Source: Ryuthela nishihirai
Lineage: Eukaryota > Arthropoda > Arachnida > Araneae > Heptathelidae
DNA length: 64,000 nucleotides
Direction of reading: 5' to 3'
Assembly: GCA_038380435.1 (NCBI GenBank)
Contig: JAWZYU010000019.1
Location: 27,119,801 to 27,183,800, forward strand
The translations under genes were made by a program, and so were the position numbers. The notes beneath the pieces were generated by a model, which searched no databases, had not been told where the DNA came from, and saw only the letters and a program-made list of their open reading frames with translations. This document shows positions 21,576 through 33,079 of this stretch, in pieces; position 1 is the stretch's first letter; every line of letters begins with the position of its first letter.

Positions 21576-21589
21576 TATATATTGTGTCT

Positions 21590-21800
21590 CTTTTTATATT
21601 TGTGATCGATTATGTGTTGGAGAAGGCTTTCTGTATGAGAGACCTTGGCCTTAGATGTTCTAAAGATTATAAAATATCTGATTTAGGATGCTAATGATTT
21701 TCCTCCCCTCGCAAATGAGGCTCACGATGCCAATTCAACCATTAGAGCTTCTCACGAAATTAATAAATAAATACAGAAAAAAAGTCAGGTGTTTTTGAAG
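21590..21800 (+). pseudogene. LINE-A reverse transcriptase fragment, continued
   Basis: VIDYVLEKAF, MRDLGL and YKISDL match the 43850-43930 region of the other copy. The YADD motif itself is lost. Confidence 0.65.
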
Positions 21801-22049
21801 CATAGATTGATAACACGTTTATCAGTTTCAGTATTTCAAAGGTTGTGTTATAGATAACAGCAATGCATGACATGGATGTTAAAAAGTGAAATCGCCATCG
21901 TTGTTGGTACTTTGAAGAATCTGTAGAAAGTGATGGAAGATAGGCGGATACATCGAAAGAAAGACATAGGCTACGTTTGAATCAATCAATAACAAATTCA
22001 GAGATTTCCTGTTGACACATAATTCAAGAAATAATTTGGTGGAAAAAAA

Positions 22050-22155
22050 TGAGTTTTACCGATGATTGCGATTCGAACCCAACCACCTCCCAGTTAAATG
22101 CCAGATAAATAACTGGGAGGTATGGATTCTAATCCCACTCATTGGCGAAACTCAT
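22050..22155. repeat. small foldback of tRNA-like sequence
   Basis: Two facing arms, GAGTTTTACCGATGATTGCG...CCTCCCAGTTA and TAACTGGGAGG...CATTGGCGAAACTCA. Each holds a B-box-like GATTCGAACCC or GATTCTAATCCC. Confidence 0.55.
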
Positions 22156-22336
22156 TTTTTACACAAAATTATAGGTTATGCTTGTTTTAGTTTGCTCTTC
22201 TAAAATTTACTAATGTAGCGAAACTTTAACATTTTGTAAGCAATATACCAGGAAACTTGATGCTTTTGATTCTTTATGCAAACACAGCATCTTGTCTGTT
22301 GACAGATTGGATTATCCTATTAATCATCATGTGAAG

Positions 22337-22727
22337 GTTGGGTTGGGTTGTTTTACCTCTGAGCGGCACTTTTTTGCACACCATGGGCTAAATGGCCAGG
22401 TCACATGGACCCCGAAGGCTCAGAGAAGGTTGGGGGAGGGGACCCACTGGAACAGCTGTTGGGAGACAGATGGTAGCCTCCCGTCAAGGCCATCCAGCGT
22501 GTTCTTTAACGTGCACAGGGTATGGCTCTCCCGCACACGGGGCCACGGCTTAACGTCCCATCCGACGGACGGCGGCCTTTCCAAGCCCATCGGTGTCCCC
22601 TACTGACCGTGGGCAGGGTGGGGAATTTTGCGGAGATAAATCTCAACGCTGACCCAGCTGGGACTCGAACCTGGGAACTACAGATTACGAGCCTGGCCCG
22701 CTACCGACTGAGCCACTCCCGCCCCAT
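22337..22727 (-). repeat. SINE1, full length
   Basis: Target duplication ATCATGTGAAG at 22326-22336 and 22728-22738. Confidence 0.93.
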
Positions 22728-23317
22728 ATCATGTGAAGAGTGATTAATCATATTTAAGCAGCATCTTATACATTGAGATATCATATTAGTTAACGTTATG
22801 GGATGTCAGATTTTATATGAATTGGATGGACACTATCAAACAGAACAGCATTAGAATTGGTTGGTAGTGACTAGTGATCGATCTGTTTGTTTGGGATCGA
22901 TGTGTTTGAAGAACTAAATTGCGAGGTTTGGTTCGTCCTTTGTAGATTGTGATATTTGACGATTACACATCTTTTTGTATCTATGTATAATGAGGGAAAC
23001 CTTTGGTGAATGTAAGAAAAAAATGACTACTACTTTTTTGGCCCTACAGATCTTTTTCCTGATATTCTAGAGATAACAACGCGCAGTAGAATATCTACGT
23101 TATTGATTATTGTATTTGACACGGTTTCTTGTCTCCATTAATTGGTTTCAAACTGAGACTGATCACTTAGTGCACTTTCATTTTAAATTTTACAACTGAT
23201 TTCAAATAACTGAAAGGAAGAAACTTTTTCGTGTGTGCTTGCAAGGTTTTCAGATATAGATCTAAAATGAGTCACTGATTGTTGCCAATAGAGTTATCAA
23301 TGCAAACCCAACTATAA

Positions 23318-23542
23318 TAAAATAATAATAAATACCTCCTCAAGCAGCTGCTTGCCACAGAGGTCTGACAGGAACCTGTCAGACCTCTGTGTTTGCGCAG
23401 TTTATATGCCCCAGTAGGAGATCTGAGAGGATGGCAGGACCTCAGCAGAAAAACGACACACATATCCATGCCTAATCTGGGGCTCGAACCCAGTCCCTTA
23501 GATCAGTAGCCAAGCGTGCTAACCACTCGGCCACGGGACGGC
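23318..23542 (-). repeat. SINE2, full length
   Basis: Complete copy in which the internal GGTCTGACAGGAACCTGTCAGACC stretch is extended to a longer palindrome. Confidence 0.88.
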
Positions 23543-23835
23543 TTAAACAAATAATAATGGCCGAGTCCATTTTCTTATAAATTTTAGTTTGGAAATAATA
23601 TTATTTCAAAGTATTTGAGATAAAAAAAATTACGGAATCACTGTGGGATTGATAATTGTATTACAAAGTTTCTACAGTGTGAAAATTGCAGTTATTCCAT
23701 GAAGATTCTCTTAAACAGTCTCTTTTGTTGAGTTACATAATATTACATCGCTCGAATCTTGAGTACACTTTCTATACTGATACCAAAATTCGCTGTTTAA
23801 AATGCCTAGAAATGTTCTAAGTTCTGTTGATGACA

Positions 23836-23841
23836 TTTATT
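23836..23841 (-). promoter_or_regulatory. candidate polyadenylation signal for the SLC46-type gene
   Basis: AATAAA on the minus strand, about 230 nt past the stop codon. This is weak evidence, because the hexamer is common in AT-rich DNA. Confidence 0.35.
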
Positions 23842-24068
23842 GAACAGAAAGTTGTTTACTTCCTACGATTTCTCAGACCTTAATGAAACTGGAATGTTCG
23901 TTTCTGTAACGCACTGCGCATCACTGTTTCTGTAGATTCAAAATTCGAAGTTATTATCGAGCCTTACTCGTTGTTCAATGCAGCGCCTTTCCCAAACAAT
24001 GTGCGTTTTGGAATTCGTAATCCTCCGAATTGTTTCCAAGGAAAAAGTCCAAAGAAATCTAATACGTT

Positions 24069-24270
24069 TCACTCCTTCTCCACTGTTGGTGCCACTGTGT
24101 TGACTTGTGTAACAGTTGGTGCCATTATGTTCATCTGTGGTGTTTTCTGTGACACTGTATTAACCTGTGGTGCTGTTTGTGACTCTACGTTGCCCTGTGA
24201 AGCTGTCACTCCAACCACCGGCTTATCTTTAAGTTCGTCGTAATCCACCGAAGGCAGTAAGGCTAGCCAT
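24069..24270 (-). CDS. SLC46-type MFS transporter, exon 5 (terminal) with repeat tail
   Basis: A terminal exon with acceptor TTTTTTTCTATCCCACAG. It enters in phase 2, completing an Ile codon with exon 4, and stops at TGA 24071-24069. It encodes WLALLPSVDYDELKDKP followed by a hydrophilic cytoplasmic tail. The end of the tail holds three 10-residue repeats of the form T-x-x-Q-V/M-N-x-x-A/S-x, so the DNA is a 30-bp minisatellite in frame. The five exons total 1,671 nt, or 556 aa, close to the family's usual length with a longer tail. Nothing in it looks broken. Confidence 0.8.
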
Positions 24271-24602
24271 CTGTGGGATAGAAAAAAAGAAAGTATCAGT
24301 TTATCGTGCAAAAAGCGTTTGTGTAATATTGTCTAATTATTAAGGAAAATAATATTAATTCTTAACAAATTTTTCCAATTTCGTAAACAATGATGATTAT
24401 TTGATACACCATATTTTTCAGTAAAATGTCCAACCCTTATATAGCAATAACTTAATTTTCCAATTTCGCTTTCCTCTCATAATCATCGCTAAATATTGTT
24501 TATGTATCTTTGCAACTGTGTCACAATACGTTCAATGCTGGATCCTGAAGTTCATTATAGTGGTCACTACACATTCACTGCCGAATCCTCAGATTCTTTA
24601 TA

Positions 24603-24985
24603 GGGGCGGGGGTGGCTCAGTTGGTAGCGTGCCAGGCTCGTAATCTGTAGTTCCCAGGTTCGAGTCCCAGCTGGGTCAGCGTTGAGCTTTATCTCCGCAA
24701 AATTCCCCGCCCTGCCCACGGTCAGTAGGGGACACCGATGGGCTTGGAAAGGCCGCCGTCCGTCGGACGGGACGTTAAACCATGGCCCCGTGTGCGGGAA
24801 AGCCATACCCTGTGCACGTTAAAGAACACGCTGGATGGCCTTTAGGGAGGCAACCACCTGTCTCCCAACAGCTGTTCCAGTGGGTCCCCTTTCCCAACCT
24901 TCTCTGACCCTTCGGGTCCTTGTGACCTGGCCATTTAGCCCATGGTGTGCAAAAAAGTGCCGCTCAGAGGTAAAACAACACAAAT
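24603..24985 (+). repeat. SINE1 just upstream of SLC46 exon 5
   Basis: Complete head and body in the last intron. A short duplication, GATTCTTT, flanks it. Confidence 0.88.
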
Positions 24986-25559
24986 CCGATTCTTTGCAGT
25001 GTATTGCAGCACGTTCAATAATACATTATTCCGTGCTTTTAAAATAAATTCCTGGTATAGATAAAAAAACTTCAATAGATAAAAGTAACCTAAAAAAACA
25101 TTAGTACCTGAAATACATATTGACAATAATTCAAAAATGCATACAAATCTTTACAGATGGATCCTCCAACCATGATAAAACTATCAGTTCAGGAGCTTTT
25201 ATTTGCCCCTTATCCAAATACGAATACCAATTTAAATTTCTTATACCTACTCCTACTATTATAGCTGAACTGTCTGCAATTATTTTTGCTATTAATTGGG
25301 CACTTAATTTTAATATTAAGAGAATGGTAATTTTTTCTAACTGCAAATCAACCTTAGATATTTTTTATCAAAGTCCGTTTAAAAGTAATTTTCCCATTTT
25401 TGCCAGTAATATATTAATACTTACTAATAAACATCTGCAGCAGAACAATGTTCATTAAACGGATGCTGTATCATGTGGGCATCAAATTTAATGAACGAGC
25501 AGATGTTTTGGCTAAGGATGATCTTTCCAAATCACACGATTAATTCTCCTTTTCATATT

Positions 25560-25771
25560 TACAGTCGCTCAAAAAAAAATATCCGAACACTATGGTTGAT
25601 TAGAGAATTCATAAAAAATATCTGGCAACAATTTTTAGTGATCTGGCAACCTTCGTGTCACGTGACACGAAGGTTGCCAGATCACTAATTTCTACAAAAA
25701 TTGTTGGCAGATATTTTTTCTGAATTCTCTAATCAACCATAGTGTTCGGATATTTTTTTTGAGCGACTGTA
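25560..25771. mobile_element. Tc1-type MITE, copy 3, inside a LINE
   Basis: TA-bounded complete hairpin placed between coding parts of the LINE at 25118-26300. Confidence 0.92.
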
Positions 25772-25961
25772 CATTCATAAACAAAAGAAAAAAAGAAAAC
25801 TATTAGCTGAATTACAATTATGGCATCAATCTGATGACACACTCATCGATATGTCAATCTCTCAATCCAGCAATAAATTCAATGATTTTAATTCGATTTT
25901 AATTCGTCTAAAAGAGAAATTAATATAATACTTAAAATTAAAGTTAACTTTGCTCTTACTA

Positions 25962-26174
25962 TAAATAATAAATAAATACCCCCTCAAGCAGCTGCTTGCC
26001 ACAGAGGTCTGACAGGAGGCTGTCAGTTTATATGCCACAGTAGGAGATCTGAGAGGATGGCAGGACCTCAGCAGAAAAACGACACACACACATCCATCCA
26101 TGCCTAATCCGGGGCTCGAACCCAGGTCCCGTAGATCAGTAGCCAAGCGTGCTAATCACTCGGCCACGGGACGG
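25962..26174 (-). repeat. SINE2 inserted in a LINE
   Basis: Flanked by CTTACTA at 25955-25961 and 26175-26181. It interrupts LINE coding sequence. Confidence 0.88.
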
Positions 26175-26299
26175 CTTACTAAATCAACTTTATTCAAAGT
26201 GATAAAAACGGAATTTCCTAACTGTCTATATCATAATGTTCCACATACCTTAGAACATATCATCTTTATATGTAATATAATTATATTTATATTAATATA

Positions 26300-27630
26300 A
26301 TTTTATCTTAAACATATATTTTATAAATTACTCATTTCTTATTGAAAAATATTAATGTTTTTAATGACATATAAATAAAAAATATAAACAAAAAATAATA
26401 AAAAATCTTAAAAGAGAAATTAAAAAAAGAAAAATATTATTGTGTTTATTGTTTTCTGAATGAGTCTGTGTAACTTTTGTTAATTTTTGCACAGGAATAT
26501 TCATTTTGAGATTTGTCATCATCATCATCTCTAGTTCGCTCTTTTCGTATCCCAACTCTTTCGCTGCCTCTGATTTTTTCATTCCGAGTCGTAATATGTC
26601 CAATGTTGGATTCTTCGTTCCTTATCATGTGTTCCGATATACACTCTGTGATATTGAAATTGAACCATCAAGAAGAAGTGGCCAGATTTTTATGCAAATT
26701 AGCAGGTGAGCGCAGCACGGCCAGGTATGCAAAAAGATTCCTTTGTCAGACAACTCAGGCGGAGAGGGTCGGCGTTTTAAGGCAGGACATGCCGCTGACT
26801 AGACTAAATGATCCACGAGTTTGTGGCCAGCAGTAGAACTCTAAGCGATCCAGTAGAATGAAGCCTTTAGAAACAGCATCACATACGGAATGCCAAGACA
26901 ACGTGTACTTCAGCCATATCACCAGCTTATAGCAAAAATGCCAACCTGACGAAAATTTCCTTTTTCTACGCTGCTTTCTAATGTAAAATTAAGGACCTAG
27001 AATAATTGTCCCTTGCCACGAAGTCACATCATGGCAGCTTCCCAATCAACAATTGCTCCTTGTTTTATTAGAAACTCCGCTACCGCTGAAAAGATCTTAT
27101 CAGCGGTCTAATAGTGTAGCGGAGTCTTCTAATAAAACAAGGAGCGTGACATTGGTCTGAGGCTTTTCAGATGTCAGAACGAATTTTTCCTGTATGAAGA
27201 TTACCTGCTGGCTTGGCATTAACAACGCAATCCTCAACTCCAGCTTTCTCATGAAAGTCTCTTTTAGAGAATTCCATTTTAATGCCAGACAAGACAGTAA
27301 GCTGTTGTGTAGGAAAACCCTCCTGACACTCGATGAAAGATGTAAAGAGATCAAGATCGACATACAAAAGAAGACCACATCATCGACCACATCTTAGCGG
27401 TAGTCTATCATAAAACACGGATCAAATGCTGACTGGGAGGCAGTCATAACGCTTACGCTGTGACTTCGTGACACAGATCTATTTAGTTCGAAAGGATCGA
27501 CATAACGATACTCCGTAACCAATTGCGAACAGGAAATTATATTCCCACCTGTAGAGACCTCTTACAGTGACTCTCAGACACTGCTCTATTCGATGTTGGC
27601 CAAGCGTTGCCATTATTACGGAGACTGGGG
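26300..27630. other. intron 4 stretch, unassigned
   Basis: AT-rich to 26480. A 107-codon frame (26513-26836) and a minus-strand 96-codon frame (27100-27390) show no family I know. The hairpin 27057-27144 lies here. It could be an old DNA transposon. Confidence 0.4.
27057..27144. repeat. 28-bp-arm hairpin
   Basis: CTCCTTGTTTTATTAGAAAC faces its complement, with an inner CGCTGA...TCAGCG stem. Confidence 0.8.
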
Positions 27631-28007
27631 GGGGGGCTTAGTCTGTAGCGCCACAAGCTCGTAATCTGCAGTTACGGTTCGAGCCCCAGGTGGGCCAGCG
27701 TTGAGATTTATCTCTGCAAAACTCCCCGTCCTGCCCACGGTCAGCAAGGGGCACCGATGGGCTTGGAAAGGCCGCCGTTCCTTGGATGGATGTAAAGTCG
27801 TGGTTGGGAGGTCCATACCCTGTGCACGGTAAAGAACACGCTGGTGTCCTTAACGGGAGGCTATCATCTGTCTCCCAATAGCTGTTCCAGTGGGTCCCCT
27901 CCCATTAACCTGGTCACAAGGACCTTCGGGGTCCTTGTGACTTGGCCATTTAGCTCATTGTGCGCAAAAAAGTGCCGCTCAGATGTCAAACAACCCAACC
28001 CAACCCT
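27630..28007 (+). repeat. SINE1, diverged copy
   Basis: The A box is degraded (GGCTTAGTCTG) and the B box is kept (GGTTCGAGCCC). The tail repeats CCAACCCAACCC. Confidence 0.85.
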
Positions 28008-28691
28008 TTATCACGAAAAGCTTTCGGTTTTAACCGAAAATAACCTTTCTAATATAAATTTTTCTTTGAAGGTTAACTTTTACAAATTTATTACTCAGAT
28101 AAAGTAAAAAAACTTTAAGCACTTTTTAGCATTATTTGGCAAGAAGTGGCAAGTTAATGCATATCTTAATATACAGAGTGATTACAAATAATCTGAGGGG
28201 TCACAAATATTTATTTTTCAAATACTAAAAGCCAAAGAGAAATGAAATGCCATTGGAAAAATCGAAAAAGGTTTCTTCGATTCGTTATTGAAGTTCAGTA
28301 TTACTCTTCACACAATAAACGAGATATTCAGTTTCCTGCCAAACATTTCTCAATAAATGACGATTACTTTTTCCCAATAACGAATCTTATTTTCCCTTTT
28401 AAATTGTCTAACTTTGCAGGCAATGTTGGAACATAAACTTCATTTTTGACAAAGCCACACAGCAAGAAATCTAGAGAAGGGGGGGGGGGGGGGCGCTGAT
28501 GAAATTGAGCCCTCTTTGGCCGATTCATTGATTGAACTTTAAAACTTCAACAAATCGTACACTGAACTTCGGCAGAGTATCAAAACTTTCTTTGAGTCGG
28601 TCTTCTCAATGGTGTCTTTCATTTCCATATACTTTTCAGTTTCTTGAAAAAAATTTTAAACTGCCAGATCAATTGTAATCATCCTCTATAT

Positions 28692-29153
28692 CAATGTTTC
28701 CCAAAGTGGGCGATACCGCCCCCTGGGGGGTGCTGGAACGATCCAGGGGATCAGTAGTAGCCTCGGGTGCAATTGGGGGCGGTGGAAGCATAAAGAAAGA
28801 AGGGAAGATTGCAGCGCACCAGATTCATCTGCCCATTAGGATTATTTTTAATGTTATTCGTAATTTTTATTTTAATATTATCCTTCGTTATCTTAATTTT
28901 TTGTGTGTAATGCGAATGTTACTATGGTTGATTTTAATAAATAATTTATAATTTCAAACTTCAAGGTGTCATATTTACAAGATTTCTTTATTATGTTGTA
29001 GGACGTAGGTAGAAATATAGATACATGAAAGAACGGAAATTTGTCACTGCATCTTTCTGTTTGTTCGCTTAAAGAAGGTAGATTCCCAGGGGGGCGCTGA
29101 GTAATTTTTTTCTGGAAAGTTTGCAGTAGGACAAATAAGTTTGAGAACCTCTG
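28692..29153. mobile_element. non-autonomous hAT-type element
   Basis: An 8-bp duplication CTCTATAT at 28684-28691 and 29154-29161. The ends CAATGTTTCCCAAAG and CAGAGGTTCTCAAAC (as complement) resemble each other and hAT termini. The interior is GC-rich at both ends (CCCCCTGGGGGG) and AT-rich in the middle. No transposase. Confidence 0.82.
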
Positions 29154-29221
29154 CTCTATATCGTCGGAAATATATGTAAAAAACACAACTAAAGAAAGTA
29201 CTCTAAATGATTGAAACTTAC

Positions 29222-29378
29222 ATGAATACACCGAGCGGTATCAGTAGGAAGAATACAAGAATGGTGTATACCAATCCAGGGAAAAAGTCAAGGGAAGCAT
29301 TAAAGAGGAGGGCAAGTAATGACGATCCTATTATTGGTACCATAGACTCTGCCGTTGACAAGAAAGCGAACACCTTGC
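29222..29378 (-). CDS. SLC46-type MFS transporter, exon 4
   Basis: A 157-nt exon with acceptor TTTCTCCCTTTTCAG and donor GTAAGTTT, entering in phase 1 and leaving in phase 2. It encodes GKVFAFLSTAES, which is typical of the helix 10 start in SLC46, then helices 10-11 (IIGSSLLALLFNASLDFFPG) and most of helix 12. A SINE (29650-30021) and a short hAT-type element (28692-29153) sit close to it in the flanking introns without touching the splice sites. Confidence 0.85.
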
Positions 29379-29649
29379 CTGAAAAGGGAGAAATAATCAA
29401 CAAGTTTGTAAACATAAATATAAACAAAGAATACTACCAGTTCCAACTACTGTCTGCCCTTAAAAATATTTAAAGATAACTGTAAAAATTTTGTGCTTTA
29501 ACCTTACCTCTCTGATCAATAACGAGACCTCGAAGCAAAGCATCTTCTTCCTTTTGGTGATGGGGAATAGAGATGACATCGGATTAAAGTTTTCCACCAG
29601 AGCACGAAGCCATTTAGGCCGGATCCGAACTATTTCAATAATTACTGAG

Positions 29650-30021
29650 TTGGGTTCGGTTGTTTTACCTCTGAGTGGCACTTTTTTGCACACCATGGGC
29701 TAAATGACCAGGTCACAAAGACCCTGAAGGCGCAGAGAAGGTTGGGGAAGGGAACCCACTGGAACAGCTGTTGGGAGACAGATGGTGTCTCCCGTCACGG
29801 TCATCCAGCGTGTTCTTTAACATGCACAAGGTATGGCTCTCCCGCACACGGGACCACGGTTAAACATCCCATCTGACGGGTGGCGGTTTTTCCAAGCCCA
29901 TCGGTGTCCCCTACTGACCGTGGGCAGGGCGGGAAGTTTTGCGGAGATAAGTCTCAACGCTGACCCAGCTGGGACTCGAACCTGGAAACTACAGATTACG
30001 AGCCTTGCGCGCTACCGACTG
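29650..30021 (-). repeat. SINE1, head-truncated
   Basis: Target duplication AATAATTACTGAG / AATAATTGCTGAG at 29637-29649 and 30022-30034. The outermost head bases (GCGGGGGTGGC) are missing. Confidence 0.9.
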
Positions 30022-30034
30022 AATAATTGCTGAG

Positions 30035-30919
30035 CCTGAGCCAGTTATGGGAAAACTTTTCACTGATACATCGTAAGACATATATAAAACAATGTATAAT
30101 AAAATGTATATAAAACATATATTCAACAATGCATGCCAGCTAAACCGCTTTTTAATTCTTCATTTGGAAAGAAGGAAGGTGCTTGATTTGCGGCATTACT
30201 TCCTACAATTGGCAATGTTGCGCACAGTACACTTTAAACTTTTTTACTAATAAAGTATCATGTTTTGATGAGATGGAAACAGATGAACCGTAAAGGGGTA
30301 CCAATTGAACAAAAATTGCCGCCGCGCCTTATCTTCCTTTGAAGTTAATGTGAATTAAAAAGTTAGAGATCATAAACGGGTGAAATGGAGCACCGAGCTT
30401 TTTGTAAGTCCTTATATCCACCATCTGAAGTGTATCTGTGTCATTAAGTTTAAAATTTAAAGAGGTATAAACTGAAAAGGATCAGAGCTCTAGGGCTAAT
30501 TCTTGCTTTTCAAAATCAACTAGGAAAAATTGAGAAGATTCGGATGATCCATGGCGTTTTCAAAAAGACCGAGTTGCAGCATTTCTGTTGCATTATTGAA
30601 CAGAAGGGATGCGGAAGTCCCTCTGGATGGTGGAATTTCACACGAACCAGGATGCCTTGACAATCTGTCGCATGATCTTGTTTTGGGAGATCCGAATTTT
30701 TCTGTATTGTTTTTTTCACAGTAGGTCCAGATTGCAGATGCATATAGGAGACTAGAGAGAATAACTAAAATAGATTGACCTCAGTAGCCTGTTTGCTAAT
30801 GAAAGCGTTGAATGGTTCGGAAAAAGGGATATCGATTTATTGTGCACTGCGTTTGCAGTTTTTTTCTTATATGTGACGCGTCCAGTCAAGCTTTCTGTGC
30901 AATGTGACTCCAAGATAGG
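30035..30919. other. intron 3 stretch, unassigned
   Basis: Contains CGCCTTATCTTCCTTTGAAG (30336), matching an arm of the inverted pair at 3593-3667. No coding content recognised. Confidence 0.4.
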
Positions 30920-31133
30920 TACAGTCGCTCAAAAAAGTATCCGAACACTATGGTTGATTACAGAATTCAGTAAAAATATCTGGCAACGATTTTTTTTAGA
31001 AATTAGTGATCTTCGTGTCTCGTGACACGAAGGTTGCCAGATCACTAATTTCTAAAAAAAATCGCTGCCAGATATTTTTTCTGAATTCTGTAAAATCAAC
31101 CATAGTGTTCGGATACTTTTTTGAGCGACTGTA
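30920..31133. mobile_element. Tc1-type MITE, copy 4
   Basis: Complete, TA-bounded. The left arm has a short deletion near the centre. Confidence 0.92.
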
Positions 31134-31427
31134 GGTGGTAATGTTATTTTGATACTAGATCGTGTGGGTTCACTCACGGAAATATTGAGCGTGTGCATTT
31201 ACCGGTCACAGCAAACTGGAGCGTGTGCAGTAACGCTCCAGTTTGCTGTGAACGGTAACTGGAGCGTATACAGTTGCTGTACACGCTCCAGATATTTTTC
31301 CTGAATTCTGTAATCACGTGACACGAAGGTTGCCAGATCGCTAATTTCTAAAAAATTCGTTGCCAGATATTTTTTCTGGATTCTGTAATCAACCATAGTG
31401 TTCGGATACTTTTTTTGAGCGACTGTA
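31134..31427. mobile_element. foldback and half MITE next to copy 4
   Basis: 31190-31290 holds facing copies of GGAGCGTGTGCAGTAACGCTCC-type sequence, about 30 bp per arm. From 31290 a second right arm of the MITE runs to its TA at 31427. Confidence 0.75.
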
Positions 31428-32262
31428 ACAGTGTCCATCCAGACGATTTGTTTATCAAAAGTTTTCATCTTTACTTTTATTTTATTCTTTTTAGGACCGA
31501 TAAAGATAAATATTTTCATACATTTTTTTCTATTTCTCCTGACTGACTTAACTGACCTAAGTATTCTTTTCTCAGATTTCCGAAAATGACTTGTAATTTA
31601 AAGAAAACCTAACCCATTCATAAATATGACGAAATCGTTCTTGCTCATTGATGTCTATAAATCCAATGCAGAGACTTTAATACCTATATAAAGACTGTGC
31701 TGAAGATGAGGAATAAAATAAAAATTTAAGGAATTTCAGAAACATTTTTAAAAGAAACTTATTTTGTCGTCTTAGGATAGTGGTCTTCAAACTCTTAATA
31801 TCTGTGGAACTCTTGTGACTAAATCTAATTTATCTCAGAATTTCTGTTTAGTAAAAGCGTACTTTTCACGTTATGAAATTAAAAACATCTTTTATTTGTA
31901 AAAATTGAACATTTGTACATGTTTATTTTTATTTTATACACACAAATTAATTCTTGATATGATTGATTATTATTAGAAATTATTTCCTGACTCGTGTGAG
32001 CATTTGCAGAACCCCTGAAAATGGCCTGTGAACTCCAGGATTCTACAGAACACGATTTGAATGCCACTGTCTTTGAAAATCTTTCGGTTCATAACTAATT
32101 TTACCCATTTTTCTCGAGTAGTTGAAGCCAGATAATTCTGTCAGCTCATATTTCGATCAAGGCTTTCCTTTAAAATTCCAAACTTTTTCTTTATTATTGT
32201 ATTTATTCTTTTATTTCAAAGGAACTCATTTCGTTTAAATTTTCAGAAAATGGCGAACTTAC

Positions 32263-32346
32263 CTAAATCGTCTTTAGAGACCAGTTTGGAAATTCTGGAT
32301 CTTGCTGCCAATGTTGGAAGACTTGTGAGCATGCCGAAGAAATTGC
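32263..32346 (-). CDS. SLC46-type MFS transporter, exon 3
   Basis: An 84-nt phase 1-1 exon, too short to stand out as an open frame. The acceptor is TCTCTCTTTCAG and the donor GTAAGTTC. It encodes the conserved SLC46 stretch after helix 9, AARSRISKLVSKDDLG, the R..xSK....DxxG motif that precedes GK(V/I)F in the family. Both joins keep phase 1, which is why I accept it despite its size. Confidence 0.85.
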   Translation of the reverse strand, partial: AISSACSQVFQHWQQDPEFPNWSLKTI

Positions 32347-32899
32347 CTGAAAGAGAGATTTAATTGTAAAAGACAGTGGAAATTGTCCGATGGTTTATTT
32401 TTTTTTGCAAAGGCTCAAAGCGATAAAAGAAGTGAAATGAAAATAACTCGTTTATAATAGTTCAAGTTATAATTAAGCTTAAGCTGCATTTATCAATGAC
32501 ATAGTTTCAGAGGAGTTTTTTTTTAAATAACATCCGATCGAATATTAGTATATTTAAAACATAGTTTGTACATTTGCATTTCATTTTCCAAAAGTGAAAT
32601 AAAAAACAAACAACTAATTTCGTTAATAGAGATGAGTTGGGATTAAATTTTCGATCCTGAGCACACTGTTAAACGGAAAAAAACACACAATTGGGGGAGG
32701 GGCAAGTGACTCAAATGAGCCAAAAAAATAGTAAAGAGATAAGAGATTAAATTTTCATTGTATTTTCCCAAATTAAAATTTTATTTTCCCTTCCATAATA
32801 GAGGTCTTTAAAAGGTTAAAGTTCCAGGAAAAAAATTAGCAGACGGGAGGCAAGGGACGCAGTGGAGCCAAAAAAAAGGGGGAGAACAGATTGAATTTC

Positions 32900-33075
32900 C
32901 ATTGCGGTAGCACGGTCTGGTTGGACCTCCGTAACCCATGGCTGCTTGAGGATGATGATGATGATGGTAATGAATGAATGAATGATAGTAATGAATGAAT
33001 GAATGATGATGATGATGGTAATGAATGAATGATAGTAATGAATGAATGATGATGATGATGATGAATGCTAAGGGT
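32900..33075 (+). repeat. LINE-A 3' end with (TGA/TGAA)n tail
   Basis: GGTCTGGTTGGACCTCCGTAACCCATGGCTGCTTGAGGA matches the end of the LINE at 44650-44690. It is followed by TGATGATGATG and AATGAATGAATG microsatellite blocks. Confidence 0.8.
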
Positions 33076-33079
33076 AATG

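Larger units (their letters stand above)
21800..23318. other. AT-rich intergenic DNA between SINEs
   Basis: Apart from the small foldback (22050-22155) and SINE1 (22337-22727), nothing is recognised. Confidence 0.45.
25118..26300 (+). pseudogene. LINE RNase H and C-terminal region with nested insertions
   Basis: IQIFTDGSSNHDKTISSGAF starts a type-I RNase H domain. PTPTIIAELSAIIFAINWAL and FSNCKSTLDIF follow (Asp to Asn at the third site), then VGIKFNERADVLAK in the next frame. A MITE (25560-25771) and a SINE2 (25962-26174) interrupt the remaining part, which ends in a zinc-knuckle-like CLYHNVPHTLEHIIFIC. It lies in the last intron of the SLC46-type gene. Confidence 0.8.

Noticed and set aside
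22292..22606. Recurrent ~70-110-codon frames (GCFTSERHFFAHHGLNGQ type) as a gene family
   Set aside because: They occur only within SINE1 copies on either strand and follow the SINE, not a gene.
29504..29640. Extra SLC46 exon just upstream of exon 4 (a donor-like GAG|GTAAGG is present)
   Set aside because: The frame leading to it carries stops and does not fit phase 1 from exon 2, while the 32263-32346 exon supplies the expected family motif with perfect phases.
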